Assembly: GCF_001434575.1 (NCBI RefSeq)
Contig: NZ_AZDA01000046.1
Span: 124,001-188,000 of the forward strand
Length of the DNA: 64,000 bases
Direction of reading: 5' to 3'
Origin: Loigolactobacillus bifermentans DSM 20003
Lineage (GTDB): Bacteria > Bacillota > Bacilli > Lactobacillales > Lactobacillaceae
Part shown: in pieces, positions 43,658-51,636 of the stretch
Numbering within the stretch: position 1 is the first letter of the stretch
Layout: every line of letters begins with the position of its first letter
Program-made: the position numbers and the translations under genes
The notes under the pieces: generated by a model
The model's database searches: none
What the model saw: only the letters and a program-made list of their open reading frames with translations
Told to the model about the DNA's origin: nothing

Positions 43658-44332
43658 CTATGATTGAAAAGCAGCCGGTTCTTGTGGCTGTGACAGAAAA
43701 TATCCTTGCCCACGGGTAACCCCTACATGGCTGGCCAGGTCAACATCAGCTTGATTTTCGATGCCTTCAAAGGTAAATAACATTTGTTGCGCTTCAGCCT
43801 GATCAAACCAAAAATGCAATGACTCGATCATCGCTTCTGACGTACGCTGCCCTTGCTGCCGTAAATTTTGCAACGCAAATTTGATCGTATTCACATAAGG
43901 CAATAAGGTAGCAATCCGCTCATAACTATGATCTGACCCCACATCATCAATGGCCAGCAACACCCCGGCTTCACGATAAGGCACCCCCATGCGCTTAACA
44001 TCCGCCAAACTCGGGCAATCCATTAATTCAACTGTTAGCTGTCGCGGCAATAACTCGGCCTTCGCAAAATCAGCGATTGCCTGCGCCATTGCTGGATCTA
44101 AAAACTGTTGCTTAGTCAAATTAACACTGACCCGTTTCGTTTTTAAATGCGACAACGCCTCACGTAATAAGGTGATCGTGGTAGTGGCATCGATTTCAAA
44201 ACAACCTGGTCGTTGCCATTGTTGCTGTTCAGGCTGCCATTCACGTAACAATAATTCATACGCGATTACACGTTGCGTTGAAATATTTTCAATCGGTTGT
44301 GCAAAATACCGATAACGCATCATCACGAACAT
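43658..44332 (-). CDS. EAL-domain cyclic-di-GMP phosphodiesterase
   Basis: 224 residues, a stand-alone cytoplasmic EAL domain. Residues used for catalysis seem present: the EAL glutamate in YELLLR, Asn in VNLT, Glu in TVELMD, the Asp pair in IDDVGSD, Lys in IKFAL, Glu in FEGIEN and Gln in RGQGYFLSQP. It should hydrolyse cyclic di-GMP to pGpG. The ATG at 44332 has AGGAG six bases upstream. It is the counterpart of the diguanylate cyclase at 7-8 kb. Confidence 0.85.
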   Translation of the reverse strand: MFVMMRYRYFAQPIENISTQRVIAYELLLREWQPEQQQWQRPGCFEIDATTTITLLREALSHLKTKRVSVNLTKQQFLDPAMAQAIADFAKAELLPRQLTVELMDCPSLADVKRMGVPYREAGVLLAIDDVGSDHSYERIATLLPYVNTIKFALQNLRQQGQRTSEAMIESLHFWFDQAEAQQMLFTFEGIENQADVDLASHVGVTRGQGYFLSQPQEPAAFQS

Positions 44333-44402
44333 CCCTTTCTCCTAATTTCTTAATTGTCAGCTTTTGTGACCGCAAAATTGCCACTAGGGTTTCCCTTAGC
44401 AC

Positions 44403-45179
44403 CTAATGGACATAATGTTTCAAAAACGCCATCGTGGCTGGCAACACATCCGCCAAGTACCCCTTGCCATGCCGACTACCGGATAAAAAGGCCGTCTCGA
44501 CTGGCACTTGTGCTTCAACGGCAGCCGTAGCAAAAGCCTGCACCCCACTAACCGGCACAAACTCGGCTAAAGAATTCGCTAAATATAATGGCCCGGTTTG
44601 TGGTGTCACACGATGAACAGGCGTGGCGGCCGTTAACTGATCCGTACGCTGGTTAAAATAATTCATGATAAACCATTTATAAAACTGATCATTCGCCCCG
44701 GTTTGATTGATTTGCTCACTAGCCAACTGATTAAACTGACTCGTATCCCCTTCAGCCGCCACAACTTGGGTATGCTGCGCCAACCAAGCATCAATATCCA
44801 AAATACCCGACAACGAAACGGCCGGTATGCCATACTGTACCGCTAATTCAACACTTAAATTGCCACCAGCTGAAGACCCCACCGCCCCCAACGGCAAGTC
44901 CTGCCACTGACTGTTGTGCAGCCACTGCATTAAAAGCGCGAGATCCTGTAAAGGTGCCGGATAATAGCCCACCGGCACTAACCGATAATTCGGTACCACG
45001 ACCACAAAGCCTTGATCCGTTAGCGCCGTGGCCCAATCCGCGTCCTTACGCTTATCCCCACGAAACCACCCACCACCGTGCAGATCAATGATCAATCCTT
45101 GCGGCGTACCAACTGGTTGATAAAGATCTAACGCTAACTGTTGTTGTGCCGCATAAACCAATTCTGTTACAGCTACCAA
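44403..45179 (-). CDS. Alpha/beta-hydrolase, esterase/lipase type
   Basis: 258 residues from a TTG at 45179, chosen because GGAGG lies seven bases upstream; a longer ATG frame has no site. The oxyanion motif HGGGW (IIDLHGGGWFRGDKR) and the nucleophile elbow GSSAGG are clear; a late His is in SRHGKGYL. This matches the hormone-sensitive-lipase/acetyl-esterase group. No signal peptide, so it acts in the cytoplasm. It adjoins the EAL gene without evident link. Confidence 0.85.
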   Translation of the reverse strand: MVAVTELVYAAQQQLALDLYQPVGTPQGLIIDLHGGGWFRGDKRKDADWATALTDQGFVVVVPNYRLVPVGYYPAPLQDLALLMQWLHNSQWQDLPLGAVGSSAGGNLSVELAVQYGIPAVSLSGILDIDAWLAQHTQVVAAEGDTSQFNQLASEQINQTGANDQFYKWFIMNYFNQRTDQLTAATPVHRVTPQTGPLYLANSLAEFVPVSGVQAFATAAVEAQVPVETAFLSGSRHGKGYLADVLPATMAFLKHYVH

Positions 45180-45638
45180 AATCCTCGCCTCCCAAATGAT
45201 GCCTGCCTTGCTTGCAATCATGTGACTGGGGCCTTCCCCCGACGACTACTAACCGTCCAACACAAAAATGTTTTTCAAGTACTAATCTTATTCTAGCCTA
45301 ATTTTCTTAATTTTGGATGCCAACATTTATAAATTGACTTATTGTAACCTGGAAAATATCACTGGCTGTGGGGGTTCCGCCGATTGTTTCGATTGTTCGG
45401 TTAATGGAACGATTATGGTTTGGGAAGCTTGGCAAAAAGAAAAAACCGGTAAAAACTGGCCCACTTACCAGTTTTTATCGGCACTCACCTTAATCGATGG
45501 CTGATACAAGTATTCATTTGGTCTGTTAGATTGCACTGCGATACATATTATACCCATTTTATCGCACGGCAGTAGCTTACCAATGGTGCTTTGCGGCGCT
45601 TGAATTCGTCTGAAACGACCAGCCATTACAGGATTTGA
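45180..45638. other. 459-bp intergenic region
   Basis: Holds the 5' flank of the esterase gene and a terminator (45440-45482). A plus-strand open frame of 63 codons (45313-45504) has no ribosome binding site, and its second half is the terminator hairpin, so I do not call it. Otherwise I see no gene or structured RNA. Confidence 0.5.
45440..45482 (-). terminator. Terminator of the XRE-DUF3278 unit
   Basis: CCGGTAAAAACTGG and CCAGTTTTTATCGG arms around eight bases; on the minus strand a T-rich run follows. It lies about 160 bp past the DUF3278 stop. Confidence 0.8.
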
Positions 45639-46139
45639 TCAGTTCTGGTCTGAAACGATTTTCAAGTGCCTCAGATCATAGACAAAATTGAAACCATTAA
45701 TGCCAATTGCAAATACTGCCGCGCTCCCCCAAGCAGATAATAAAGCAAATGGGCCTTCTGCTGCTAACAGCGTTAACAACAGTCCCACTATCACAAAGGT
45801 TACCCCAGTACTAATCCCATAGCGACGCTGATAACGACGTTTCAACTGTACATACTCTGCTCTCGTCACATCCCTTTTGGTTAAGCCTAAATGATGTAAA
45901 GCGACAACACTGTATATGGCACTAATCAACAAACAAAGTGCTAATAAAACACTTAATATCTGATAGGCGTGTGCGGCATCAGGTATAAACAGCGAAATTA
46001 ACCAGCTTAACCAACCACCACTAAATAACATCAGAAAAGCAATTAACCCCACATGACCAACTGCCTGTTGTGCCCGTTCATCAATCGGTTCTGCTACCCC
46101 TAACATCAAATGCAACAATCTTTTTTCCAAACGATTCAT
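45639..46139 (-). CDS. DUF3278-like membrane protein
   Basis: 166 residues, four helices in two pairs separated by a charged loop (TKRDVTRAEYVQLKRRYQRR). The protein follows a small XRE-type regulator by 15 bp; this pairing and topology match DUF3278 proteins of lactobacilli. Function unknown. Ribosome site GGGGGAG before the ATG. Confidence 0.7.
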   Translation of the reverse strand: MNRLEKRLLHLMLGVAEPIDERAQQAVGHVGLIAFLMLFSGGWLSWLISLFIPDAAHAYQILSVLLALCLLISAIYSVVALHHLGLTKRDVTRAEYVQLKRRYQRRYGISTGVTFVIVGLLLTLLAAEGPFALLSAWGSAAVFAIGINGFNFVYDLRHLKIVSDQN

Positions 46140-46154
46140 CCAAACCTCTCCCCC

Positions 46155-46352
46155 TTAAGCTGGTGGTGCTTGCCAAAATAATGTATTTAAATCAGTTCCT
46201 AACGCCCATGCCAAGGCAAGACATAACGCCAAAGACGGATTATATTTATCATGCTCAATCAAGTTAATCGTTTGACGCGCCACATTGATCTGCTGCGCCA
46301 ATGCCGTCTGTGACAGCCCTAACTGCTGTCGATATACGCGCACTTGATTCAT
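46155..46352 (-). CDS. Small XRE-family regulator
   Basis: 65 residues from the ATG at 46352 (site AAGGAG). Nearly the whole protein is a HTH_3 domain: YRQQLGLSQTALAQQINVAR and TINLIEHDKYNPS. This is the YozG-like compact form, common before DUF2178/DUF3278-type membrane proteins. An inverted repeat at its promoter suggests autoregulation. Confidence 0.88.
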   Translation of the reverse strand: MNQVRVYRQQLGLSQTALAQQINVARQTINLIEHDKYNPSLALCLALAWALGTDLNTLFWQAPPA

Positions 46353-46368
46353 ACTAACGCTCCTTTTT

Positions 46369-46431
46369 GTCATATATATTTGACAATTTTAGTTTACTGT
46401 ACGTTTTTCGTTTTGTCAATTATATATGACA
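46369..46431 (-). promoter_or_regulatory. Promoter flanked by matching operator arms, XRE gene
   Basis: On the minus strand -35 TTGACA (46419-46414), 17-bp spacer and -10 TAAACT (46396-46391). The arms GTCATATATATTTGACA (46369-46385) and TGTCAATTATATATGAC (46414-46430) are near-perfect inverted copies: one covers the -35, the other lies between the -10 and the start codon. Confidence 0.75.
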
Positions 46432-46559
46432 GGTTATCAAATAACGACGAAATTTCTAACCAAACACTTAATCCAAAATATGCAATCTTCAAATAGAATT
46501 GATTCATTAATCGTTTGGAAAATAATGGTGACGGCTAATATTCCAACAATGACCCAATA

Positions 46560-46604
46560 AATAAAGCGTCAGTTTACACCAAATGTGTAAACTGACGCTT
46601 TATT
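46560..46604. terminator. Perfect 20-bp hairpin, bidirectional terminator
   Basis: Arms beginning AATAAAGCGTCAG and their exact complement around five bases; AT-rich ends can serve as termination runs either way. It lies after the secreted-protein gene. Confidence 0.75.
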
Positions 46605-46660
46605 CAGGAACCGATGATAGCAACTCTGATTCCAGTTTATGGACTACTGCGCCTATCCTA

Positions 46661-47092
46661 TTAATCTAAATCATCGCGAACATTATAATGAACTTTCCCG
46701 CAATAAACCTGTAAAAAAGTACGGGACTTATCACTCGGGTTCAAAATCTGGAAAGCCGAATATTTTGAATAGCCCTTCTTTTTGATCTGTTTTGAGTCAT
46801 CTTTGATAGTATCCACCAACGAATCCCAAATCGTTACCTGCCCTTGATCCATTTGCTGGTACAACGTACTATCAGGATCTAATGTTGCCACAAAGGATTC
46901 AGATGATTTGTCCCACTTAAAGGTCATATTACCTAAATCTGTATCACTTGATAATTGCTCATTGACAATTTTAGCCAGTGATTTTTTGACACTTTTGGCC
47001 TGAACATCAGTTGACCCATTTGCTAATACCATCCCAAAAATCCCGAAAAACGCTATAAATAGCATACACCAACGCAACTTTTTTACTTTCAT
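46661..47092 (-). CDS. Secreted protein of unknown function
   Basis: 143 residues. A signal peptide (residues 1-32, ending VQAKS, with AKA-like cleavage VQA) precedes a soluble, Lys/Asp/Ser-rich domain with no motif that I recognise. One cysteine remains near the C-terminus (VYCGKV). Start with TGGAGGC. It stands alone between two terminators. Confidence 0.7.
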   Translation of the reverse strand: MKVKKLRWCMLFIAFFGIFGMVLANGSTDVQAKSVKKSLAKIVNEQLSSDTDLGNMTFKWDKSSESFVATLDPDSTLYQQMDQGQVTIWDSLVDTIKDDSKQIKKKGYSKYSAFQILNPSDKSRTFLQVYCGKVHYNVRDDLD

Positions 47093-47448
47093 ATAAAACA
47101 GCCTCCAAAGTAAACAGCTTTTTTAGTCATCAGTATTTGGACCTGAATTCAATTTATGTCTTACTACAATGATCTCCCAATTCACCGTATATATTTAATT
47201 ATACCAAAAATGATAACGGCTTCTATATCTAAAATTAATTTAAATGAATAGTAATATAATTAAGTTACATAAGTTAATTGATCACAAAATAGCTATAGTC
47301 ACAGACTGTTCCAAATAAAAAAACGATTTCATCTAAAAAGCTCAGATGAAATCGTTTTTATAAGCTGTACCCTAAACGACAATAATTGAACAATTTCAAT
47401 TCACGTATTCCTACGCTTACTAGCCATTAAAACAGCTGGTAAGTAATA
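47093..47448. other. 356-bp intergenic region
   Basis: AT-rich, holds the promoter region of the secreted-protein gene and a terminator (47317-47360) for the MFS operon. No open frame with a ribosome binding site was seen. Confidence 0.5.
47317..47360 (-). terminator. Terminator of the kinase-ARH-MFS operon
   Basis: AAAACGATTTCATCT and AGATGAAATCGTTTT arms around nine bases with T-run on both strands. Confidence 0.85.
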
Positions 47449-48660
47449 CTAAACAGACTGTGGTGTCGCCCCTTGACGACGATTATGTATCAGGTAGAAC
47501 AAGCCAAAGGCTAACGCAACTGCAAACAGTACAATAGCGCCAATAAAAATTGGTAGCCGGAAAGATTCACTTCCTGAAACTGCGTGGACAGCTCTCAAAA
47601 AATAATGCGGTAAGTAGCCACCAAAACCTTGAAAGACTACTTGGAAACCAGAAATCAATGCAGCATTTTCATTATTCGCACAACCAGCAATTTTCATGTA
47701 AAAGGCTGACGACATGGTGCCAATGCCAATGCCAACTACTCCTGCTGCAAAATAAAGTACCGGTAACGTTTTAGCAAGAGCAATCAATAACGATCCCAAG
47801 CCTAGAAAAAATACGCAGAAGGTAATGGTGTAATCTTTACAAAACTTATTGATCCAACCAAAGGATAACGCCGCAATCATCGCCACAAATGTTGCTGTGG
47901 ATAATACAGTAGCTGCCGTGGTGGCATTGCCTAAATGCTCTGTCACCACAATACTGGATAAATTAACTTGATAAACCGTTTGCATAATCGCACAAATACA
48001 TAGGAAAATCACAAAAATATACAGCCGCTTTGGCACCGTACGAATAGACTCTTTAATTGATAATTGTTCTGCTAATGGTTTCACTTCAGGTTCTGGCAAA
48101 AATAAAATTAAAAGTGCAAAACTCAATAGTAAAGCTAGATAAGCGCCCCAAGAAATCTTAATGGACACCCCAACTAAAATTCCCACTAACATTTGTAAAC
48201 TGATCAATGATAAGTTTTTGACCACTTCGCCAATACCAAACATAAAGGCCCGTTTTTGTTCCGAAAACAAATCAATAATCAAGGCATTACCTAATGGAAA
48301 TAGCAATCCTAACCCAAATCCTAATACCACCCGTGTCGCTACCACTGCACTAAAACTGGTCAAAAACAATGGTGCTGCCCCACTACAAATAATGAGGGTA
48401 AAGGAAATACTTAACGTGGTGCGATACTTCAGCCGTCGTCCGGTTAAAACCCCAGATAAAATCGATGCTGGAATCGACGCCAAGTTAGGAATGGTAATTA
48501 GTGAAGCAATATCTTCATGGGAAACGCCCGGAAAAACACTGGTTAGGTTTTGGAGCGCGGGATCCATTACATTAGCTGCAATACACGCAAAATAAATTTG
48601 TAGTACCCCTAGTGCCATTAAAATTGTTCTAGTGCGCCCGTTAAAGCGTTGCGTTAACAT
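47449..48660 (-). CDS. MFS transporter of the yegTUVW-like operon
   Basis: 403 residues from the ATG at 48660 (site GGAAAGGGG), about 12 helices. Motif A is weak (SGVLTGRRLKYRTTL). As third gene after a PfkB-type kinase and an ADP-ribosylglycohydrolase, it most likely imports the compound that they process. E. coli YegT in the same arrangement is a nucleoside-type MFS protein; sequence similarity to it is not obvious here. Confidence 0.82.
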   Translation of the reverse strand: MLTQRFNGRTRTILMALGVLQIYFACIAANVMDPALQNLTSVFPGVSHEDIASLITIPNLASIPASILSGVLTGRRLKYRTTLSISFTLIICSGAAPLFLTSFSAVVATRVVLGFGLGLLFPLGNALIIDLFSEQKRAFMFGIGEVVKNLSLISLQMLVGILVGVSIKISWGAYLALLLSFALLILFLPEPEVKPLAEQLSIKESIRTVPKRLYIFVIFLCICAIMQTVYQVNLSSIVVTEHLGNATTAATVLSTATFVAMIAALSFGWINKFCKDYTITFCVFFLGLGSLLIALAKTLPVLYFAAGVVGIGIGTMSSAFYMKIAGCANNENAALISGFQVVFQGFGGYLPHYFLRAVHAVSGSESFRLPIFIGAIVLFAVALAFGLFYLIHNRRQGATPQSV

Positions 48661-48661
48661 A

Positions 48662-49660
48662 CTATAACCCCTTTCCAACGATTGGCGCCAATTGTTGCGC
48701 TAACCGTTCTAACCCTAATTGATTAACGTCTGCCAGTTGCTGCGCCATTGCCGGTACCAGATTGTAATGATACCCACCACAGATTGCACCACAAATTGCA
48801 CCGATGGTATCCGTATCACCACCAATATTTGCTGCTGCTTCTACAGCTTGCGTTAAATCACCACGATAACGATAAACTAGTGCAATCGCTGCTGGTACTG
48901 TTTCAATCGTTGGTAAACCGGTACCTAAAAAAGTGTACAACTGCTTTAAAAAGTCATCTTCAGCTAAATCATCAGCTAATTGACGGCTATAGCTTAGCCG
49001 CTGACCCATATCTGGTGTAGGTAATTGATTACCATAAGGCGCACTCAGCGTCACTGCTTGTGCCAATAGCGTATAAAACTCGTCCCAATCTGCCCTTTCA
49101 TTTTGAAACAAATAATTAACAGCAGCTGCCACCACTGCCGCCCCTTGAATGGCCACCTGGGTGTTATGGGTTGGCACACAAATCTCAGCCACCTGCTGAA
49201 CCAGTGCTGGCAAATCGCGATAAGGCGTGATCAAACCCATAGGTCCAATTTTCATGGCGGCGCCATTGGTAGTACCTAACTTGCCAGCCTCAGCTAACGG
49301 CGTTCCTTTTTTAATTGCCTCCACTGCGCGAAATGTGCTAGGGCCTGTAACCTGAGCACCAGTCGGGTCATTAGCTAACCAGTCCATTAAGTAATCCACA
49401 AATACTTGCCGGTCCACCTGTCCTTTGGTCGCAATTAGCATTTCACTCACAAAGACACTGTTAGCAGTGTCGTCCGTAATTTGCCCAGCTACTAACCCTC
49501 GATTTAATGGCCCATCTGCGGGACTAGGTAAAAACGTTGTGACTCGCCCATAACGTCGTTTAATTTCAGCTTGAGTCATATTTTCAGTTGGCATGCCCAG
49601 TGCATCGCCATAAGCAATGCCATACAATACATGTTCAATTTTTTCTACAAGCGTTGTCAT
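48662..49660 (-). CDS. ADP-ribosylglycohydrolase-family protein
   Basis: 332 residues. Metal-binding residues of the family are visible: GIAYGDALGMPTE at the start, ITDDTANS near 58-65 and GGDTDTIGAICGA near 283. Such enzymes hydrolyse N- or O-glycosidic bonds to ribose, as in ADP-ribosyl proteins or nucleoside-like compounds. Its start overlaps the kinase stop by one base (TAATG), so the two are co-translated. The substrate is unknown; YegU of E. coli is the positional counterpart. Confidence 0.88.
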   Translation of the reverse strand: MTTLVEKIEHVLYGIAYGDALGMPTENMTQAEIKRRYGRVTTFLPSPADGPLNRGLVAGQITDDTANSVFVSEMLIATKGQVDRQVFVDYLMDWLANDPTGAQVTGPSTFRAVEAIKKGTPLAEAGKLGTTNGAAMKIGPMGLITPYRDLPALVQQVAEICVPTHNTQVAIQGAAVVAAAVNYLFQNERADWDEFYTLLAQAVTLSAPYGNQLPTPDMGQRLSYSRQLADDLAEDDFLKQLYTFLGTGLPTIETVPAAIALVYRYRGDLTQAVEAAANIGGDTDTIGAICGAICGGYHYNLVPAMAQQLADVNQLGLERLAQQLAPIVGKGL

Positions 49661-50610
49661 TAAACTTCACCTGTTTCTAACTGATGCTGTTGCTGAAAGG
49701 CCATTACTTGAGTAGTGTTAGGCGATGCCTGTGCGCCAAAGTCCAAACAAGTATAAGCCGCACAGGCCGTTGAAAAGGTCAATGCATCTGCTAAAGATCG
49801 TCCTTGTACACAGTAAGCTGCCATAAAGGCACCAATAAACGAATCCCCAGCCCCAGTAGAATCTACCGCTTTAATCGCATAGGCTGGCAACAAATGGCGC
49901 TGATTATCCGCTGTAACAGCTATTAATCCCTGAGCACCTAACGTTAAAATAATCAAGCCTTGATAGTATTGCCGTATAAACTTGATTTGTGCGTCCACAT
50001 TTGTTTCACCAGACAGCCCTTTAATACCTTCTTGGCAAGGCGCAAATACATCTAAATAAGGTAAGGCTGCTAATAAGTCCGCGTCTTGTACCCCACGAGA
50101 CCGTACTGTGGTCATGTTATCTTGAATATTTAAAACAACTTGTTTTCCTTTTTCATGGGCTAGTTTTGCCACTTCTAAGCCCAATGGTGCTGGACATAAA
50201 TCAATGTAAACTACTTTGGTTTCATCAATTAAATCCAATTGCGCTTCAGCCTTTGTTAAAGCAGGTAGTCCAGATTTTTGATCCAATACCAACGCTTTTT
50301 CACCTGCTGGGTCAATATAAATTAAACAATGTGGCGCCACATAATCTCCTGGTTGCCGATACACACCACGACTATCAATGCCTTCTGTTTTCAAATTGGC
50401 AATAATCTGATCACTATCCGCAGCCATTGATACTTTCGTAATAATACCTGTTTGCACGCCAACCCGTTGCGCCTGAACCAATACATTGGTACCACTGCCG
50501 CCTTGAGCTTTTTTGGTATCAAGGACCGTACAAAAACTGTCCCGAATTGGCAAGTGGTCTACTGAACTCAACGTATCTAACGCAATACTACAAATACCTA
50601 ATATATCCAT
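49660..50610 (-). CDS. PfkB-family carbohydrate/nucleoside kinase
   Basis: 316 residues. Both PfkB signatures are present: the N-terminal GGSGTNVLVQAQRVG and the C-terminal DSTGAGDSFIGAF with the catalytic Asp. The family phosphorylates sugars or nucleosides at the 5'/6'-OH. First gene of the operon, divergent from a GntR regulator, as yegV-yegW in E. coli. Start after TTGGAGGC. Confidence 0.9.
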   Translation of the reverse strand: MDILGICSIALDTLSSVDHLPIRDSFCTVLDTKKAQGGSGTNVLVQAQRVGVQTGIITKVSMAADSDQIIANLKTEGIDSRGVYRQPGDYVAPHCLIYIDPAGEKALVLDQKSGLPALTKAEAQLDLIDETKVVYIDLCPAPLGLEVAKLAHEKGKQVVLNIQDNMTTVRSRGVQDADLLAALPYLDVFAPCQEGIKGLSGETNVDAQIKFIRQYYQGLIILTLGAQGLIAVTADNQRHLLPAYAIKAVDSTGAGDSFIGAFMAAYCVQGRSLADALTFSTACAAYTCLDFGAQASPNTTQVMAFQQQHQLETGEV

Positions 50611-50620
50611 TTGTTTGCCT

Positions 50621-50648
50621 CCAATTGTAATCGCTTTCTACAAATTGG
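50621..50648. promoter_or_regulatory. Operator-like palindrome (GntR or CcpA)
   Basis: CCAATT-GTA and TAC-AAATTGG arms around CGCTTTC lie between the kinase start and its -10. The centre TGTAATCGCTTTCTACA also resembles a cre site with mismatches, so either the GntR protein or CcpA could bind. Confidence 0.5.
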
Positions 50649-50677
50649 ATTATAGCACTTATTTAAATTGGACTCAA
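50649..50677 (-). promoter_or_regulatory. Promoter of the PfkB operon
   Basis: -35 TTGAGT (50677-50672) and -10 TATAAT (50654-50649), spacing 17 bp, on the minus strand. Confidence 0.65.
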
Positions 50678-50711
50678 ACAATTTTAGATTTACTAGGTAA
50701 CACGTACTAAA

Positions 50712-50740
50712 TTGTCACCCACCATTTCCAGCGCTATAAT
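50712..50740 (+). promoter_or_regulatory. Promoter of the gntR-like gene
   Basis: -35 TTGTCA (50712-50717), 17-bp spacer, -10 TATAAT (50735-50740), then GGAGG and the ATG at 50772. Confidence 0.75.
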
Positions 50741-50771
50741 GGATGTAGAAGTTATTTTACGGAGGCCATCC

Positions 50772-51485
50772 ATGACAAAATATGCCAAAATTGCTGCGGA
50801 TCTAGAAACAAAAATTCGTCAAAAAAAATTAACCGAACGCCTGCCTAACGAACGCGAACTGTGCCAGCAATATGGTGTTAGTCGCAATACCATTAATCAA
50901 GCACTTAATATTCTTGAGCAAAAGAATCTGGTTTACCGCCGCCATGGTTCTGGGACTTATATTCGGGATGTCATCAACGTTGCCGACCACAATGTCAGCA
51001 TTCATCTTTTCACCGATGGCTTCCAGCGTTCTGCCGAAGCTGAAAATCGTCAGGTCAAAACAGAAATCATCGAGTTTAAACCTGCTTTTGCGCCTAAAAA
51101 GATCACGGATCAGTTACAAGTATCCGATCAAACACCACTCTACGAAGTAACACGCTTACGCTATAACAACAACCAGCCAGCTTGTTACGAACGTAATATT
51201 ATTCCAATCAATTTGCTGCCAGATTTAACTCGTGACGACATGACCGGATCCTTATTCGCCTATGCTGCTAAACAACTCGATTTAAAGGTCTCTAACGCTG
51301 CCGTGGAGGTTACCGCACCGCTAGCTGATGACACGATTCGCACCGCGCTTAAACTACCCGCTGACGTACCACCAGTAGTGGTGCGCAGCGAAGGCACTGC
51401 TTTCTTAGAAAATGGCAAACCATTGGAATTTTTTGACACTTATTACCGACCAGAATTTTTTAATTTGAAAGCGAATGCGAATTAA
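50772..51485 (+). CDS. GntR/UTRA-family regulator
   Basis: 237 residues from the ATG at 50772 (site GGAGG). The N-terminal GntR HTH reads LPNERELCQQYGVSRNTINQ with wing RRHGSGTYI; the UTRA effector domain (about 85-230) includes LYEVTRLRYNNNQPACYERN and ends FFDTYYRPEFF. UTRA regulators sense sugar phosphates or related small molecules. Divergent from the PfkB operon, like E. coli yegW. Confidence 0.92.
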   Translation: MTKYAKIAADLETKIRQKKLTERLPNERELCQQYGVSRNTINQALNILEQKNLVYRRHGSGTYIRDVINVADHNVSIHLFTDGFQRSAEAENRQVKTEIIEFKPAFAPKKITDQLQVSDQTPLYEVTRLRYNNNQPACYERNIIPINLLPDLTRDDMTGSLFAYAAKQLDLKVSNAAVEVTAPLADDTIRTALKLPADVPPVVVRSEGTAFLENGKPLEFFDTYYRPEFFNLKANAN

Positions 51486-51497
51486 TGATGAGCGCAT

Positions 51498-51545
51498 AAA
51501 TAGACCAGCAACCGTAGTGGAAATTTCTGCGTTGCTGGTCTATTT
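51498..51545. terminator. Terminator after the gntR-like gene
   Basis: AAATAGACCAGCAAC and GTTGCTGGTCTATTT arms, loop of about 18 bases. Confidence 0.75.
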
Positions 51546-51636
51546 GGTGTTGGGTTAGTTTAGATGTGCTGGCTACCAATACTTCTCAGAAAGTATGTTG
51601 AATATATAAATGGTGATTTGTTTATGCTTTAACCTC

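Noticed and set aside
45313-45504. 63-codon plus-strand frame with several cysteines
   Set aside because: No ribosome binding site, and its second half is the terminator hairpin of the opposite-strand operon.
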